Below, one piece after another: positions 1 through 10,799 of a DNA stretch of 64,000 bases. Both the position numbers and the translations under genes were made by a program. The stretch spans positions 47,135,701 to 47,199,700 of the forward strand of contig OY292275.1 of NCBI GenBank assembly GCA_958496175.1, read 5' to 3'. The stretch's first letter is position 1. Each line of letters begins with the position of its first letter. Below the pieces are notes generated by a model. It saw nothing but the letters and a program-made list of their open reading frames with translations. It did no database searches and was not told the origin of the DNA. The DNA is from Sisyra terminalis. Its lineage: Eukaryota; Arthropoda; Insecta; Neuroptera; Sisyridae.

Positions 1-890
1 ACATTTAAATCTCCTGCAATGATCGTTTAAAAAACTTTTAATTTTTCCAAGGGTAAATATAAGTTTTCTTTATACAATTTCAATTTAAATTCTTCACCCA
101 TTTCATTATGATGACGTGGTAAGGTGATATTATTCAAGTTGGAGTATAGTCAATAGAGTTTTACATGAAACGTTCTTTTCTTATGGTAGTTTTGTTTTAG
201 TTGTGACACGAAACACATTAATAGAAAGAATAGAAATTAAAAAAGTTTCTAAAGTGGAAACTAAACGTGGACACAACGAACAGATCGTGTATCGGAAATG
301 AAAGAACTTTTCACAAAGATATGAAAAATTGTTTTGTTTCACTGCAATAGTTGCTTCAAATTCATTGTCTCAAATTCATTTTGTTTGCTGGTAAAGTAGT
401 ACAAAGCAAATTAAAGGTCTAGTAATTGGGTGAACTAAATTGCAATTATTTGAGCTTTTGTTGCGTTTTACAAAAGCGTTTTATTTCAAAGAACATGTAT
501 TTTGTTAAAGAGTACCCTATCTACATTCATATTACTTTAAGGATTGGTAATGTAAGAATATCATTTTCATTCATGTTTTTTGGAGAAGAAAAGAAAAGAT
601 TAACACTTTTTTTAATAGTTGTTCCTATCTAGATTATATCATTTTTGCTTGCATGCAAATATTTACCTACGAATAGTCATATAATCTTCTTCTTTTAGTG
701 CCCCTTCAACGTTGATGATTGCCGATCATCATGGCTAATTTGATTTTTTGTTCAGCAGCTCGGAAGTGTATTTTTTTACTAAGCTCTTATCCAAGATTAG
801 GTTAGTCGAGCTTCAATACTGCAGTCTTAGGACTTGTTAACCTCGGGGCTTTCCGATAGTTTCAATTCCAGGGCTTGGTATCCCCAGTTC
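1..890. other. AT-rich DNA, no feature seen
   Basis: I see no coding exon, RNA gene or recognisable element here. The longest open stretch, near 426-632, has T-rich composition and a phenylalanine/serine-rich translation typical of chance frames in AT-rich DNA. Confidence 0.5.
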
Positions 891-1169
891 CAAGGGCGGA
901 TTTAGGGGGAGACACGGGGGCACGTGCCCCTCAGGATATTTTTGTATACTGTGGATATTCCATAACAGTGCGTACTTAGAAGCAAATCAAATGATTAAAG
1001 TTGTGAAAATATATGAATAAAATAGCAGAAAGAACATTAGTGAAACTCTAGTCTATTTCTGGCTGGAATTGCGAATTTATTTCGTGATCCCTTTCACGCA
1101 CTTGCAAATAAAAGATGATATTGTGCCCCCCCCCCCCTAGAAAAAAATTCTGAATACCCCCTTGCCCAG
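891..1169. repeat. possible decayed hAT-type element with poly-C tract
   Basis: A GC-rich island in AT-rich DNA starts with CAAGGGCGGATTTAGGGG, close to the CAGGGGCGGAT ends of many insect hAT-like elements. It contains a CACGTGCCCC block and a run of 12 C (1126-1137), then ends near CCCTTGCCCAG. Target-site duplications are not recognisable, so the boundaries are approximate and the class is a guess from the end sequence. Confidence 0.35.
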
Positions 1170-1609
1170 TTTTCATTTCACCATTCATTCAGAGCATCAC
1201 ATTCACACAGAACGTGAGAAGCGGTTTCATCTTAGGCCTGATGAACCTGGATTTTAGGTCATCCACATGTAATTCCATTACAGGTGCTTCTTCTTTCCAC
1301 AGTGACCAGTTATTAGACCCGTTACCACTCTGACCTGTTTTCTTGTAAGACCAAATATTTCAGTAGTTCGTTTTTGTAATGGTTTTCTCTTTCTCCTTTT
1401 ACTGTACTTTTATCTAGTAGTGTTGTTCCATTTTATGCAGTGGTTCTTGTAAACCCATTCCTTTATGGTTTTTTCACTGACGATTTTAAAACTACAAGAA
1501 CAAGCTGTGGGTTTGTGAAGAGTGATTGAGATTTTTCCGAGTAAGGGCGTCCGCCGTTTTATTACCTTAGATATCCTTAGAGCCTAGCAGTTATCTCAAG
1601 TAATTCTTA

Positions 1610-2235
1610 TTTTTATTAACCAGACTTGTAAAAGTTTATTTACATTCCCGGATCAGTTTAGAAATGGTCTGTAATATTTGCTAATGCTTACGGAAGAGTT
1701 CTTTCGTGCTTTTTCTGAACCATCTACGAAGATTGGCTAGGATGCTCTTTTTCTTCCAGAGTCTTTTTTGCTTCAATATAATCCGAAATGATTAGCTGGA
1801 GTAAGTGATATTTGTTGTCACGCATGACGTCCTTAGTGGCCGAAGTATAGTAACATTTTCTTCTTAATAGATATCATATCAGTTTTTCTGGTGTTAAGTT
1901 GTGCTAGTACTTTTTAATTTTGCACCTAATCCCTCCAAACTATCTTCAGGATTAGGCGATATATCCACATTTCAAATGTGGTAATTTTTTCATCAGTCCA
2001 TGGGTAAGAGTTCACGCTTCCATTCCATATAAGACAATATGGAACACATGGTATTTGACCATTTTAGCCGCATTTTTATGGATAACGATTGATTCACAAA
2101 GATTTTTCTCATCTTTGTGAAGATTCCTCTAGTTTGCTCACTGCGGATGTGTATTTCCTGCTCCATACCCCTCTTCTCGTCGATGAGACATCCGTATTTC
2201 TGTAATTCTACTTTGGTATATGTAACTTTATCAGG
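1610..2235 (-). pseudogene. LINE (non-LTR retrotransposon) RT C-terminal remnant
   Basis: Read on the minus strand from about 2235, conceptual translation gives the region just after the RT catalytic core of RTE/CR1-type LINEs: KYG (for KYLG), EIHIRSEQTRGIF, SLSIKMRLKWSNTM, then after a frameshift FEMWIYRLILKIVWRD, KVLAQL, LLYFGH and further down LANLRRWFRKSTKELFR. This order (FEMW, LKI.W.D, VL, YFGH, R.WF..ST.ELFR) is diagnostic of the C-terminal part of these polyproteins. Several stops and at least one frameshift make it dead. Neither an endonuclease nor the YxDD core lies upstream at 2240-2450, so the copy is truncated. Related pieces lie at 13.6 and 18.0 kb. Confidence 0.75.
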
Positions 2236-2540
2236 AAAACTTTTTTTTTATTTCTGTATTTGGGAAAAAAGTGTGAATTTTTGTAAATTACGACAAAGTA
2301 GGGTGAATTTTCCAGAATATCTTTGTTTTATACACGGCACTAACAATTTTTCCGTCTCTTTTGGTAAATCTTGTATTATAAAGATTTTTAAGACCAATTG
2401 CCTGCCATCACCACCATGATATAGCGACACATCGCTGAACTGGTGCAAAATACATAATAGTCGACAAAAAAAAAATGTTTATCAGTATTTAAAATTAACT
2501 AACAAATGGTATGATATAGTAACATGTGGAGAATCAAGAT

Positions 2541-2692
2541 TTATAAAATACACAGGTGGCCTCATGGTGGCTACGTGATGGATACGTGACGTATCCAGAA
2601 GAAATTCGTACATATCTTCAGACTGATAAATTTCAAAATTCTTCGTATGACGTCATTTTTTTTCTAATGGAGCAACCTGTGTAATTTACAAA
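2541..2692. repeat. short inverted-repeat (MITE-like) element
   Basis: The left end (about 2541-2562, with ATACACAGGTGGC) is repeated in inverted orientation at 2668-2692 (GCAACCTGTGTAATTTAC), giving about 20-bp imperfect terminal inverted repeats around a 150-bp body that contains TGACGTATCC and TATGACGTCA. No coding capacity. The family is not recognised. Confidence 0.45.
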
Positions 2693-4206
2693 CCTTGGTG
2701 GAGAATAACATGGTACAATAATACGTATACTTTTTTATTTATGGTATTTACTAATACATATATCTTTAAATAAAACATATATTTATTTAATAATTGCTCA
2801 TCAAAGCTTGTGTTCATATTCTAAATATTCAATTATTACCGAACGAAAAAAGATCATTTTTTCATCCAGTTTATTTGGTATCAATAATGTTGCATTGAAT
2901 ATGAATAGAAATGATGAAATAATTAGTGTTCAATTTATTCTTGAACAGGTCTTCCATAAAAACGATGAATATATAAATAAGGGAAGGCACGGGCAAGAAT
3001 AATTTTTACGTGCATGATCAGCGAAAATAGGGGTAAAATCAATATCAAGGTTCGAATTGGGTTCAATCAAATCAAATCGTGTACAATCGTAAATCACAAG
3101 TAAGTCAATTCTGATTTAAAACTCTCCACTATCCATTATATCATTTTAGCATGTATGACGTTGCAGTTTAAATGTTTGAATAAGGTTGTCGTGAAATACG
3201 AGTATGGCTTGCATATATCTACATATATATATATAGTTCGATAGCAAATATCTACCTATCGGGTGAAATGAAAGGTCACAAGTATTGAAATATCAACGGG
3301 TACGTGCTTGGAAAAATATAACAGAAAATATATAAAATTTATCAATGAAAAAGCACATTTCTAGAGTTATTGAAATATATAGTCCATGTCATGTGAAGGT
3401 AGAGTCGTTCCCATAAATTGTACAATTTTGAACAAAATATAGATTAGAAGTGCATTTGCATATCACATATATAAGTACCTATACGACAAACAAATTTTGC
3501 ATTCGGGACAAAAATTCTTTTTTATTTACCATCCATTATACTATTATATCTCACCAGTTATTTCTAAAAAGCATGAAACTATTTGTTCTGTTAAATAATA
3601 ATTTATTTTCCAATATTACAATCCTCTCCATGCACATGCGATAATTTATTTCCAACAAAACTTGCATTTGGTTCCATAAAACTTCCTCGAGTTGCATAAA
3701 TAAGAACGACAAAAAGAAAAGAGACAATTCATATATCAGTTTCATAGTTTTTGGTGTTGAGCAGAAAGCTTTTAATGAGCTTTATTCAATTAATCATTCG
3801 TACTTGTCGTAAAACTTTTGTTTTAACGATTTTTCCCCGCAAAAGTGAGTGATGTTTAAGCTAATATTACTTCTACATAAAAAGAAATGTAATGTTATTT
3901 GATTTTTATTTGACAAATTAAAAATTCAATAATTACAATCTTTTTCAAATGTTCATTCCATTATTACACTTAATTCTAATGATATTCTAAACCCATTAAT
4001 TCTTTTACCATTAATTTAAAAAAAAAAGTGATTTCCTGTTAAACAAACATAATATTAATTTTTCATTGTCTATTTTAAAGTATTTTTAAATTAAATTCTT
4101 TAATTATAATTTATGTATCAATATGTCCCGAATGACGTCAGAGCACAATTCGATTCACATTGCGTGTACGTATTCGTAAATGCATATGAATGGTTGTGGG
4201 AGTGGT
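2693..4206. other. AT-rich DNA, no feature seen
   Basis: Only short chance frames and simple AT-rich tracts (for example a short TA run near 3222-3235) are visible. No element ends were recognised. Confidence 0.5.
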
Positions 4207-4325
4207 TTTCTTAAATTTTCAAAATTTCAATAATCAAAACAAATGAACATCATTAAATCTCGCAATCCTATTGGCTAATAGCCTATTGCGTTGGAGTAGA
4301 TGTGCTGTTATCAGATATCTGTGCA
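4207..4325 (+). repeat. dispersed repeat, copy 1
   Basis: This stretch matches 40178-40296 in the same orientation. Shared blocks include ATCAAAACAAATGA, CGCAATCC and ATTGGCTAATAG. The two copies differ by many substitutions. Neither copy shows clear terminal repeats or a poly-A tail, so the repeat class is unknown. Confidence 0.6.
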
Positions 4326-4329
4326 TTGT

Positions 4330-5390
4330 TCAATGCTACAAAGCGCTCATCGCTTATATCACTGAACATTATATTAAGCTTATTGATAGTTGTGGAAAAA
4401 ATATTTACCGGAAATATTTTTGAAATATTTGAAGAAAAACAATATGAAATTAATATTTGGATTCATGAAATTGTTTTCTTTTTTTCTTGTGACATTTTAA
4501 TGTACATATTGAGACGTAATAGCAAACTCTCACCACTTGGAGAGGATGGATCGCATTTACCACGACAAAACAAAAAAAAAAAAATTAATAGATTTTATAA
4601 TAGTTTATAGTATACCTACTGTATAGCTTTAATTTTAGATCAATCGATTAAGGAGTTTCATAGAAAATCACTTTTTTATTCACTGAGTTATTATTTTTTT
4701 CTCAAAAACTAAATAGTTGAGATAGAAATTTGAAATTTCCATAATCGTAGCATTTTATTGCTTCCTAGGCACTTCTTAAATCTCATTATCTTTCCAGAGC
4801 CGATTTACTATGCATATACCCTTAGCCTTTTGCAAGTTCGTTTTTTGGAGTTAGGCAAACCTTTATGAATAGAATTATGATTTTTGCAAAATAAATCCTT
4901 AATAAACATCTTTACCCTCTATGGTTACATTGTTTTAGATTAAGGGGGAAAAGAAGAGTTCAATTTTCTTTTAAAATTTTTACTTAATAATTCAAAAACT
5001 ACCCAAAATTTCAAGTCGATAATTGTCAGACTAAATAAAAATTCAATTTTTTAAATTTAAAAATAAAATGAATGCTCAAAGTTGATTTATTAATCATTGA
5101 GTATGTTTTAAAAGAGGTTAAAAGGTATTTTTTTAATTCAGCATAAAAGCGCCCTCTCCATGTTTTCTGCTTGAATCTTCCACTCGACGTAATTACTCAT
5201 ATGCCAACCATATATCTATTGATCAAATCGAAACTAAAATATTTATATCATATTTCAGTTATCATTAGCTTCTCTTATATTTATCGAAAATTCACAATTT
5301 GAAGTTTGAAAAAAATTATGGGAGGAATATGTGGAAAAAATGTAAAATAATTTTATTTTAGTATCAATATTATCATAACTAAACTCTACA
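4330..5390. other. AT-rich DNA, no gene seen
   Basis: A 102-codon frame (4302-4610) starts inside the dispersed repeat and ends in a poly-A/lysine run. It has no recognisable domain and is probably not a gene. Nothing else is recognised. Confidence 0.5.
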
Positions 5391-5809
5391 ATTGAGAGCT
5401 TTGGTGGAAGAACCACGTAAGTCCCAACTAACAAACTTTTGGTAAGAGCCAAATGAAACAAAATAACACACCAGGTAAGTCCAGGTAACATTCAGTAAAC
5501 ATAATTAGGGAAACTTAATCAAATTATTATGAATTATCTTGCATATTAAAGAAGGTTGAATAATTAATTAATAACACAAAAATAAATAAAAAATAAAATA
5601 ATAAGTTCATACAATATTTCTAGAGTTAAATTGGTTAACGATGTTGCCTTTTCTACATTATTTTCCACACAGGACAGTGCTAATGTTACATTAGGGCCTG
5701 ATTTTTGCACTAATCGAAAGAGTTATAATGTCTACAGTAAAAATGCAATAAAAACAAAATTGAAAAATTTGGACTTAGGTACCTGGTTCTTACACCAAGG
5801 CCCTCAAAA
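5391..5809. repeat. inverted-repeat element, about 420 bp
   Basis: The ends are inverted copies: GGTGGAAGAACCACGTAAG near 5403-5421 is matched by the reverse complement of 5771-5809 (GGTGTAAGAACCAGG then TAAGTCC). The arms are about 38 bp with several mismatches. A third AGGTAAGTCC block lies inside at about 5473. No coding capacity; the superfamily is unknown. Confidence 0.5.
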
Positions 5810-6151
5810 TTCCTACTCTCGAAATTTCGCATTCGTCTCATTATCTTGAAGTTAACATTTTTGAAAGTTCCACTACTATAGCATATGAACTGCACAAATA
5901 TTTTTTTTTTGATTAAGAAAAAGTATTTAGAACGATTTAGATATGCATTTCTCTAAAGTCATTAAAAGTAATTTATATCAATGTTGGTTTGCTTACTAAA
6001 TTTCACTGACGAAATCACTTTAAGGCTTGATACCTTGAAAACTTTGCCAGATATTCAAAAGTTTTATTCTTTATGCTCATCTTATTTTGGGTTGTTTTAC
6101 TTAAATGTATCATTAAATTGCGGTGCCATGGAAATCCATTGATATTTGACT

Positions 6152-6400
6152 CGTTTATTTTGAAAGTGGCGTAAGTCCATTTCAAGGACGGTCTATATGG
6201 TGATTCTTCTTTTTGTAACTAGAACAAAGTTTGTTTATTATTTAACTGCTAAGTTTTGACAAATTACTGATTTCATTTTAGTTGTTAACAAAAACGCCAA
6301 TTATTCCCTCCTCCTTAGTATCTTATGTTCCAATGGTTAAAAATGATAACACTATAGGGATTGTTCTTGACATGGACTTAACTCACTTTCAAAATAAACG
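6152..6400. repeat. MITE with about 50-bp terminal inverted repeats, copy 1
   Basis: The left arm (6152-6202, CGTTTATTTTGAAAGTGGCG, then TAAGTCCAT and a further 20 or so matching bases) is mirrored at 6350-6400 (TGACATGGACTTAACTCAC, then TTTCAAAATAAACG). The body is non-coding. A shorter relative lies at 38114-38314. The exact ends and target-site duplication could not be fixed. Confidence 0.65.
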
Positions 6401-6404
6401 GTTC

Positions 6405-7700
6405 ATTTAATAAATCAATAGAAATAATTGTACTACCTGGTACTACTTCATTTAACTTGTACGCAATAGTTAACTCGTAATTGGTTAAGTTTGAACACGT
6501 GTTACTATCAGCACATAGGCACATATCAATTGTCATTTGCATTGCAATGTTGTAATAATTTTAATTATTATTTAAAAACAAAAAGAAATTTTGAAGTGTT
6601 TCTCGAAAATAAAAGAAAAAATGTTTTTTTTTATTAGGTTGATTTCCCTTTTGTAGTTCTTTTATACTATAGTTTTTTTACAATATTGCAAAATCTTTTC
6701 TGAGACCAATTACTGAGTTTATTTTGCCGGAGCCTGAAAAAACGTAAGTTCGTTTTTATAGTAAAAGTTTTTATTAGAATAAGAATCAAATTCAAAAAGT
6801 ATCAAGTGATTTAAATAAACATTGTGATACGATAAGCGCCATAGAAGTGCGCATAAAAAATGATTTATCCGACACCGTTTTCAATTCTCAATACGACCTT
6901 TATGTTAATTCATGTATTAAAATCTGATTATCCCAATTCCACACTTCAAAAAGATTGCGTGGGCGTATACCGGCACACGTATGTTTTTTTCGGGAATTTA
7001 CAAGCAAATCGAAACGCATCTAACGTAAGCTATTTGCGGAGCAATATGGAACGAAACGGGATGGTGGAAACCCCCAGAGGAACATCGCGCTGCGACTTAC
7101 AATAAGACGAAAGTGGAACGATACATACGTGAAATTTGTGATACTAAATTTTTAAGTCAATGCTGTAAAAGGTCCTTAAACAAAAGGTTGCCGGTTTAGT
7201 ATTAAACATTATTTCTTTTACTGCCGCATGCCCTAAAAACACATACACATTTATTTATGGACTCGAAACAACAGCGACACGTAGCCTCCGTCTCGCTTAA
7301 AGAAAACTACTTTCCACATTTTATTCCTTCGTAGTGCATTTGCTTTTTCCAGCTCCTGGAATTGTTGAATTGTGGAATTGCGAGACTGTGGAGTGACCAT
7401 GCAATAAAAGATAGATGGGGCGTTGCGTGCATACTGCATACATATAAGGTGTTGTACTAAACATTTTATATGAGGTAAAAGGGTGTAATAAATAAAAATT
7501 GTCTTCTTTACGACTAAAAACAACTTGGATTTCAAAAACGCTATTATAAATTATGATCTGAAGTAAATGTTTTGAAAACCATTGATAATTTATATAGCTA
7601 ATGTTTTATAGTAATTTTTCTATACAAAAATATAATTCGAGAGTCCAGTATAAGAAAAACAATCTACCATTTTCATGGTATGATACTTAGAAAAAACTAG
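6405..7700. other. no gene seen
   Basis: A slightly more GC-rich patch at 6950-7110 has an 81-codon frame ending at 7105, with no domain I recognise. The rest is AT-rich with no element ends. Confidence 0.45.
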
Positions 7701-7794
7701 TTTTTGATCAACACTTTTTATAATTTTAGATTTCTATAACTTCCATCGTATTGATTAAAAGTTTCAAAGTCGCAAACTGTTCAATTCTCTAAAG

Positions 7795-8014
7795 CAGTGT
7801 TTCTTAACCAGAGGTACCTACACCCCTAGAAGTGTGAGGAGTTATTTTTGGGGTTGCAAAAGAAGTCCTTAAGAATATAAACTATGAAATTTTGGATTAT
7901 GAATTTCGAGAAAAATGCATTTTTCATAGCAAAAGAAACCAAACACCTTTTCCAATGATGTGGAGAATCCTATTTTCTGATTCGATGGAGTGCGGCTTAC
8001 GTAAAAGGTTAAGA
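7795..8014. mobile_element. hAT-type MITE, copy in duplication unit 1 (3' end deleted)
   Basis: It starts CAGTGTTTCTTAACCAG at the same position in the duplicated unit as the copy at 8188, but the right terminus is cut after GGTTAAGAA by a deletion that also removed the right target-site copy. Internal sequence (ACACCCCTAGAAGTG, GAGTGCGGCTTACG) matches the unit 2 copy. Confidence 0.65.
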
Positions 8015-8187
8015 AGAATTGGTAGATATTAACTTTTTTTCAAGGTAAAGTTAATCATCAAAATTTGAATCAAAAAGTCTACAAAAAAAAAACACTTATG
8101 ATCAACACTTCTTATAATTTTAGATTTTTATAACTTTCATTGTATTGATTGATTGATAAAAGTTGCAAACAGTTCAATTCTCTAAAG

Positions 8188-8413
8188 CAGTGTTTCTTAA
8201 CCAGGGATACCTACACCCCTAGAAGTGCGAGAAAGTATTTTTGAGGTTGCAAGAGAAGCCCCTAAGAATATAAATTAAGAAATTTTTGATTGTAAATTTC
8301 GAGAAAAATGTATTTTTCATAGCTAAAAACCCAAATACCTTTTCCAATGGTGAGAGGAATCCGATTTTCAGATTCGATAGAGTGCGGCTTACGTAAAAGG
8401 TTAAGAACCAATG
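8188..8413. mobile_element. hAT-type MITE with target-site duplication
   Basis: The left terminus CAGTGTTTCTTAACC and the right terminus GGTTAAGAACCAATG form hAT-style inverted ends. They are flanked by 8-bp duplications, CTCTAAAG (8180-8187) and CTCTGAAG (8414-8421), with one mismatch. Eight-base duplications are characteristic of hAT transposases. The element is 226 bp and non-coding, so it would have been moved in trans. Decayed relatives are at 18770 and 23776. Confidence 0.75.
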
Positions 8414-8458
8414 CTCTGAAGTCAAAACTTTCAACTCTATGGTTAACATTGGTAGGTA

Positions 8459-8691
8459 CAGTGTAATCTCACTAATTCGGCACTTCGATAGATCGGCACA
8501 TCCAATAATCCGGCACTCTCCGCCCACGCCTTTCTCGCCCCTCTATACCTGTGCATACATTTATTCCACCTATGAAATGCTTTGTTTTATTCATTACCTA
8601 TGACTTTTTCACTATAATCCAGTAATCCAAATATTCCAATAATCCGGCACCCTCCGGTATTTAATAGTATCGGATTAGTGAGATTCCACTG
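8459..8691. mobile_element. pogo/Tigger-like MITE with TA target duplication
   Basis: The termini CAGTGTAATCTCACTAATTC and the reverse complement of 8666-8691 (CAGTGGAATCTCACTAATCC) form a near-perfect inverted repeat of about 22 bp. The element contains further AATCCGGCAC blocks typical of pogo/Tigger ends. It is flanked by TA on both sides (8457-8458 and 8692-8693). Duplication unit 1 holds the corresponding empty site (GGTAGATATTAAC near 8021-8033), which confirms both boundaries. It is 233 bp and has no transposase. Confidence 0.85.
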
Positions 8692-8759
8692 TATTAACTT
8701 TTTTTCAGGGTAAAGTTATTCATCAAAATTTGATTCAAAAAATCAACAAAAAAAAACAT

Positions 8760-10498
8760 CTATGTGCAGTTCACATGCAATAGAAGTGAAACTTTCAAGA
8801 ATGTGGTCTTCGAGATAAAGAAACAATTGTAAAATTTCGAGAGTAGGATAACTATCGAGCTTAGTTATGATAAAATTGATACCGAGTTAAAATTATTTTA
8901 AATTTTATGCACATATGTATTATACATTGTTTCAGACTCCGAACGTACATTTTTGATAATTGATATGAGAGGCTTATGATTACTGAAGTACTCGTATGAA
9001 CTAAATACTTTAGTTTCGATTTTATCAATAGATATATCGTTAGTATACGAGTAATAACGTCGATTAGAAAAACCAAGCAGTAAAATGATAATCAGTGTAA
9101 GAACCTTAAAGAAAACAAAGAGAGGGCATTTTCACCAACAGCCAATCACAGCTGAATGATCGAAAATTACTCGTAATTACGTAATATATCGTCAATAACT
9201 GTTGTTTTTAATCTTGTTGATACATTGCGACTGCTATTCATTTTTAAAATAAATTTGGTGTCCAGAAATCCAATCAAAGAGATCATTATATCTAATACAA
9301 TATTTAAATTAAGCCTCCATTAAAAATTTTTGGACCTTTATCTTCTTAAGAATTTACGATACTTCTGAAGTGTATTTAATAAACTTTTTGCGGCTTTTTT
9401 AGTCTTACAGTCTTGTTTTCTTCTTTTTTTTAGTGATCACGATTGTCTTACGTATTCATTTTTGGTTTATCTTAAAATATATATATTTTTTTTAATAATG
9501 AAATGATCATGAAAACAATACACAATTTACCACGGTTGTTAGGACGACTTTTCCCAAGTAGCGTTATACGCAGGCGTGCACATATGTAAGTAACACTGTA
9601 ATGTTTTTTCTTTCATTCTCTCGTTCGTTAAATCTTATATATTTACGAATATCTCTTTTAACTCTCGCTTTTCCTTTATATAAAATTTCAAGTCACAACT
9701 ATGCTAAAAAAGTTTACATTTCAAAAATCCCACGATTAATGATTCAATTTTTTGTGATCATTTTTTAAATCTGGTTCCAAAATACTACACATGTAATTTA
9801 AGCTAACCATTACAACAAAATCATATTAGATACTGCAAACACGTTTTATCGAGAAAATTATATAATTTTTCTTAATTAGGCTGCAAAATTTAAGTTTTCG
9901 AAATAAATTTTATCAACATGAAAAACAGAACACTACTTATGTAAACCGTGCGATTGTTTGAGATTTAATGGGAATTAAGTCATAATATCAACTGAGAAAT
10001 GCACTTTGATAAAACGGAATGAACTTTTACAAATATAATGGCTTCCGTTTGTGTAAAGCTTTGTTTACCTTTTAGATTGGTCGTTTGGCAATTTACGAAT
10101 TTGCGTACCTCTCGCAAAGAGCTGATCGTAGGTATGTGCTTTAATCCATTAATATTCAAAAAGGATTACGTTTGCTTCTCCACTTGGTCCCACATTATTT
10201 TATTCCTTTCCGGGTAATATTTTGCAAATGCCCTGTACGTACGGATAAAGTTATTAGATGGCTTGACTAAACCTGAAATGTTGATTATTTACTTTTTATC
10301 TTAAATCGTTTTTAACAACAAAAACCCTTATGATCTTACGACCATTTTAAAAATCAAATGGATTGAAAAATGCTTTTTTCTAATTCTTAATTTTCGTTTG
10401 CTAAAGAACTATGAGATAGCAGGAAAATATTTTTAAAAAATAGAAGAGAAGAGGGAGCAATTGCACTTTCTGGTCACAAAAAATTACTGAAAAGGATT
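8760..10498. other. AT-rich DNA, no feature seen
   Basis: Only short chance frames and AT microsatellite-like stretches are visible. No splice-bounded coding segment or element terminus was recognised. Confidence 0.5.
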
Positions 10499-10780
10499 AA
10501 GAAATGGTAACTGAAGGATCAAAAGGATGATAACTGATAAGTAACATATTGTAATGATGAAAGTAATAAGTGATTATGCCACCTTTATTCGTCAGAGGGC
10601 ACATGTGTATTGTCACTAGACTCCTTTATCAATTCAACTTTTTGCCTTTTGTTGAATTTATGGGAATGGAAGTAAGAAATAGTAAAGATATATCACTTAG
10701 CATGTTTATCCATAGAGGTAACATAGTTTTTCCAAGAATGTTACTTATCACCTTCATTCTCTTAACCCTTCAATTCTTAT
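10499..10780. repeat. imperfect inverted repeat, about 45-bp arms
   Basis: The left arm around 10499-10545 (ending TGATAAGTAAC) pairs with 10740-10780 (starting GTTACTTATCA, then TTCATTCTCTTAACCCTTCA). Identity is partial with small gaps. It could be a decayed MITE. The 71-codon frame inside it (10570-10785) is regarded as chance. Confidence 0.4.
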
Positions 10781-10799
10781 TATGACAATCCCACCATGA

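Larger units (their letters stand above)
7706..8759. repeat. tandem duplication of about 400 bp
   Basis: Unit 1 (7706-8099) and unit 2 (8100-8759) match along their length. Both start with GATCAACACTT then TATAATTTTAGATTT, continue through AATTCTCTAAAGCAGTGT, and end with AAAGTTA.TCATCAAAATTTG. Unit 2 is longer because it carries a 233-bp MITE and keeps about 45 bp that unit 1 has lost. The units differ by scattered substitutions, so the duplication is not recent. Confidence 0.8.

Noticed and set aside
4302..4610. 102-codon open frame
   Set aside because: It overlaps a dispersed repeat at its start and ends in a poly-lysine run from a poly-A tract.
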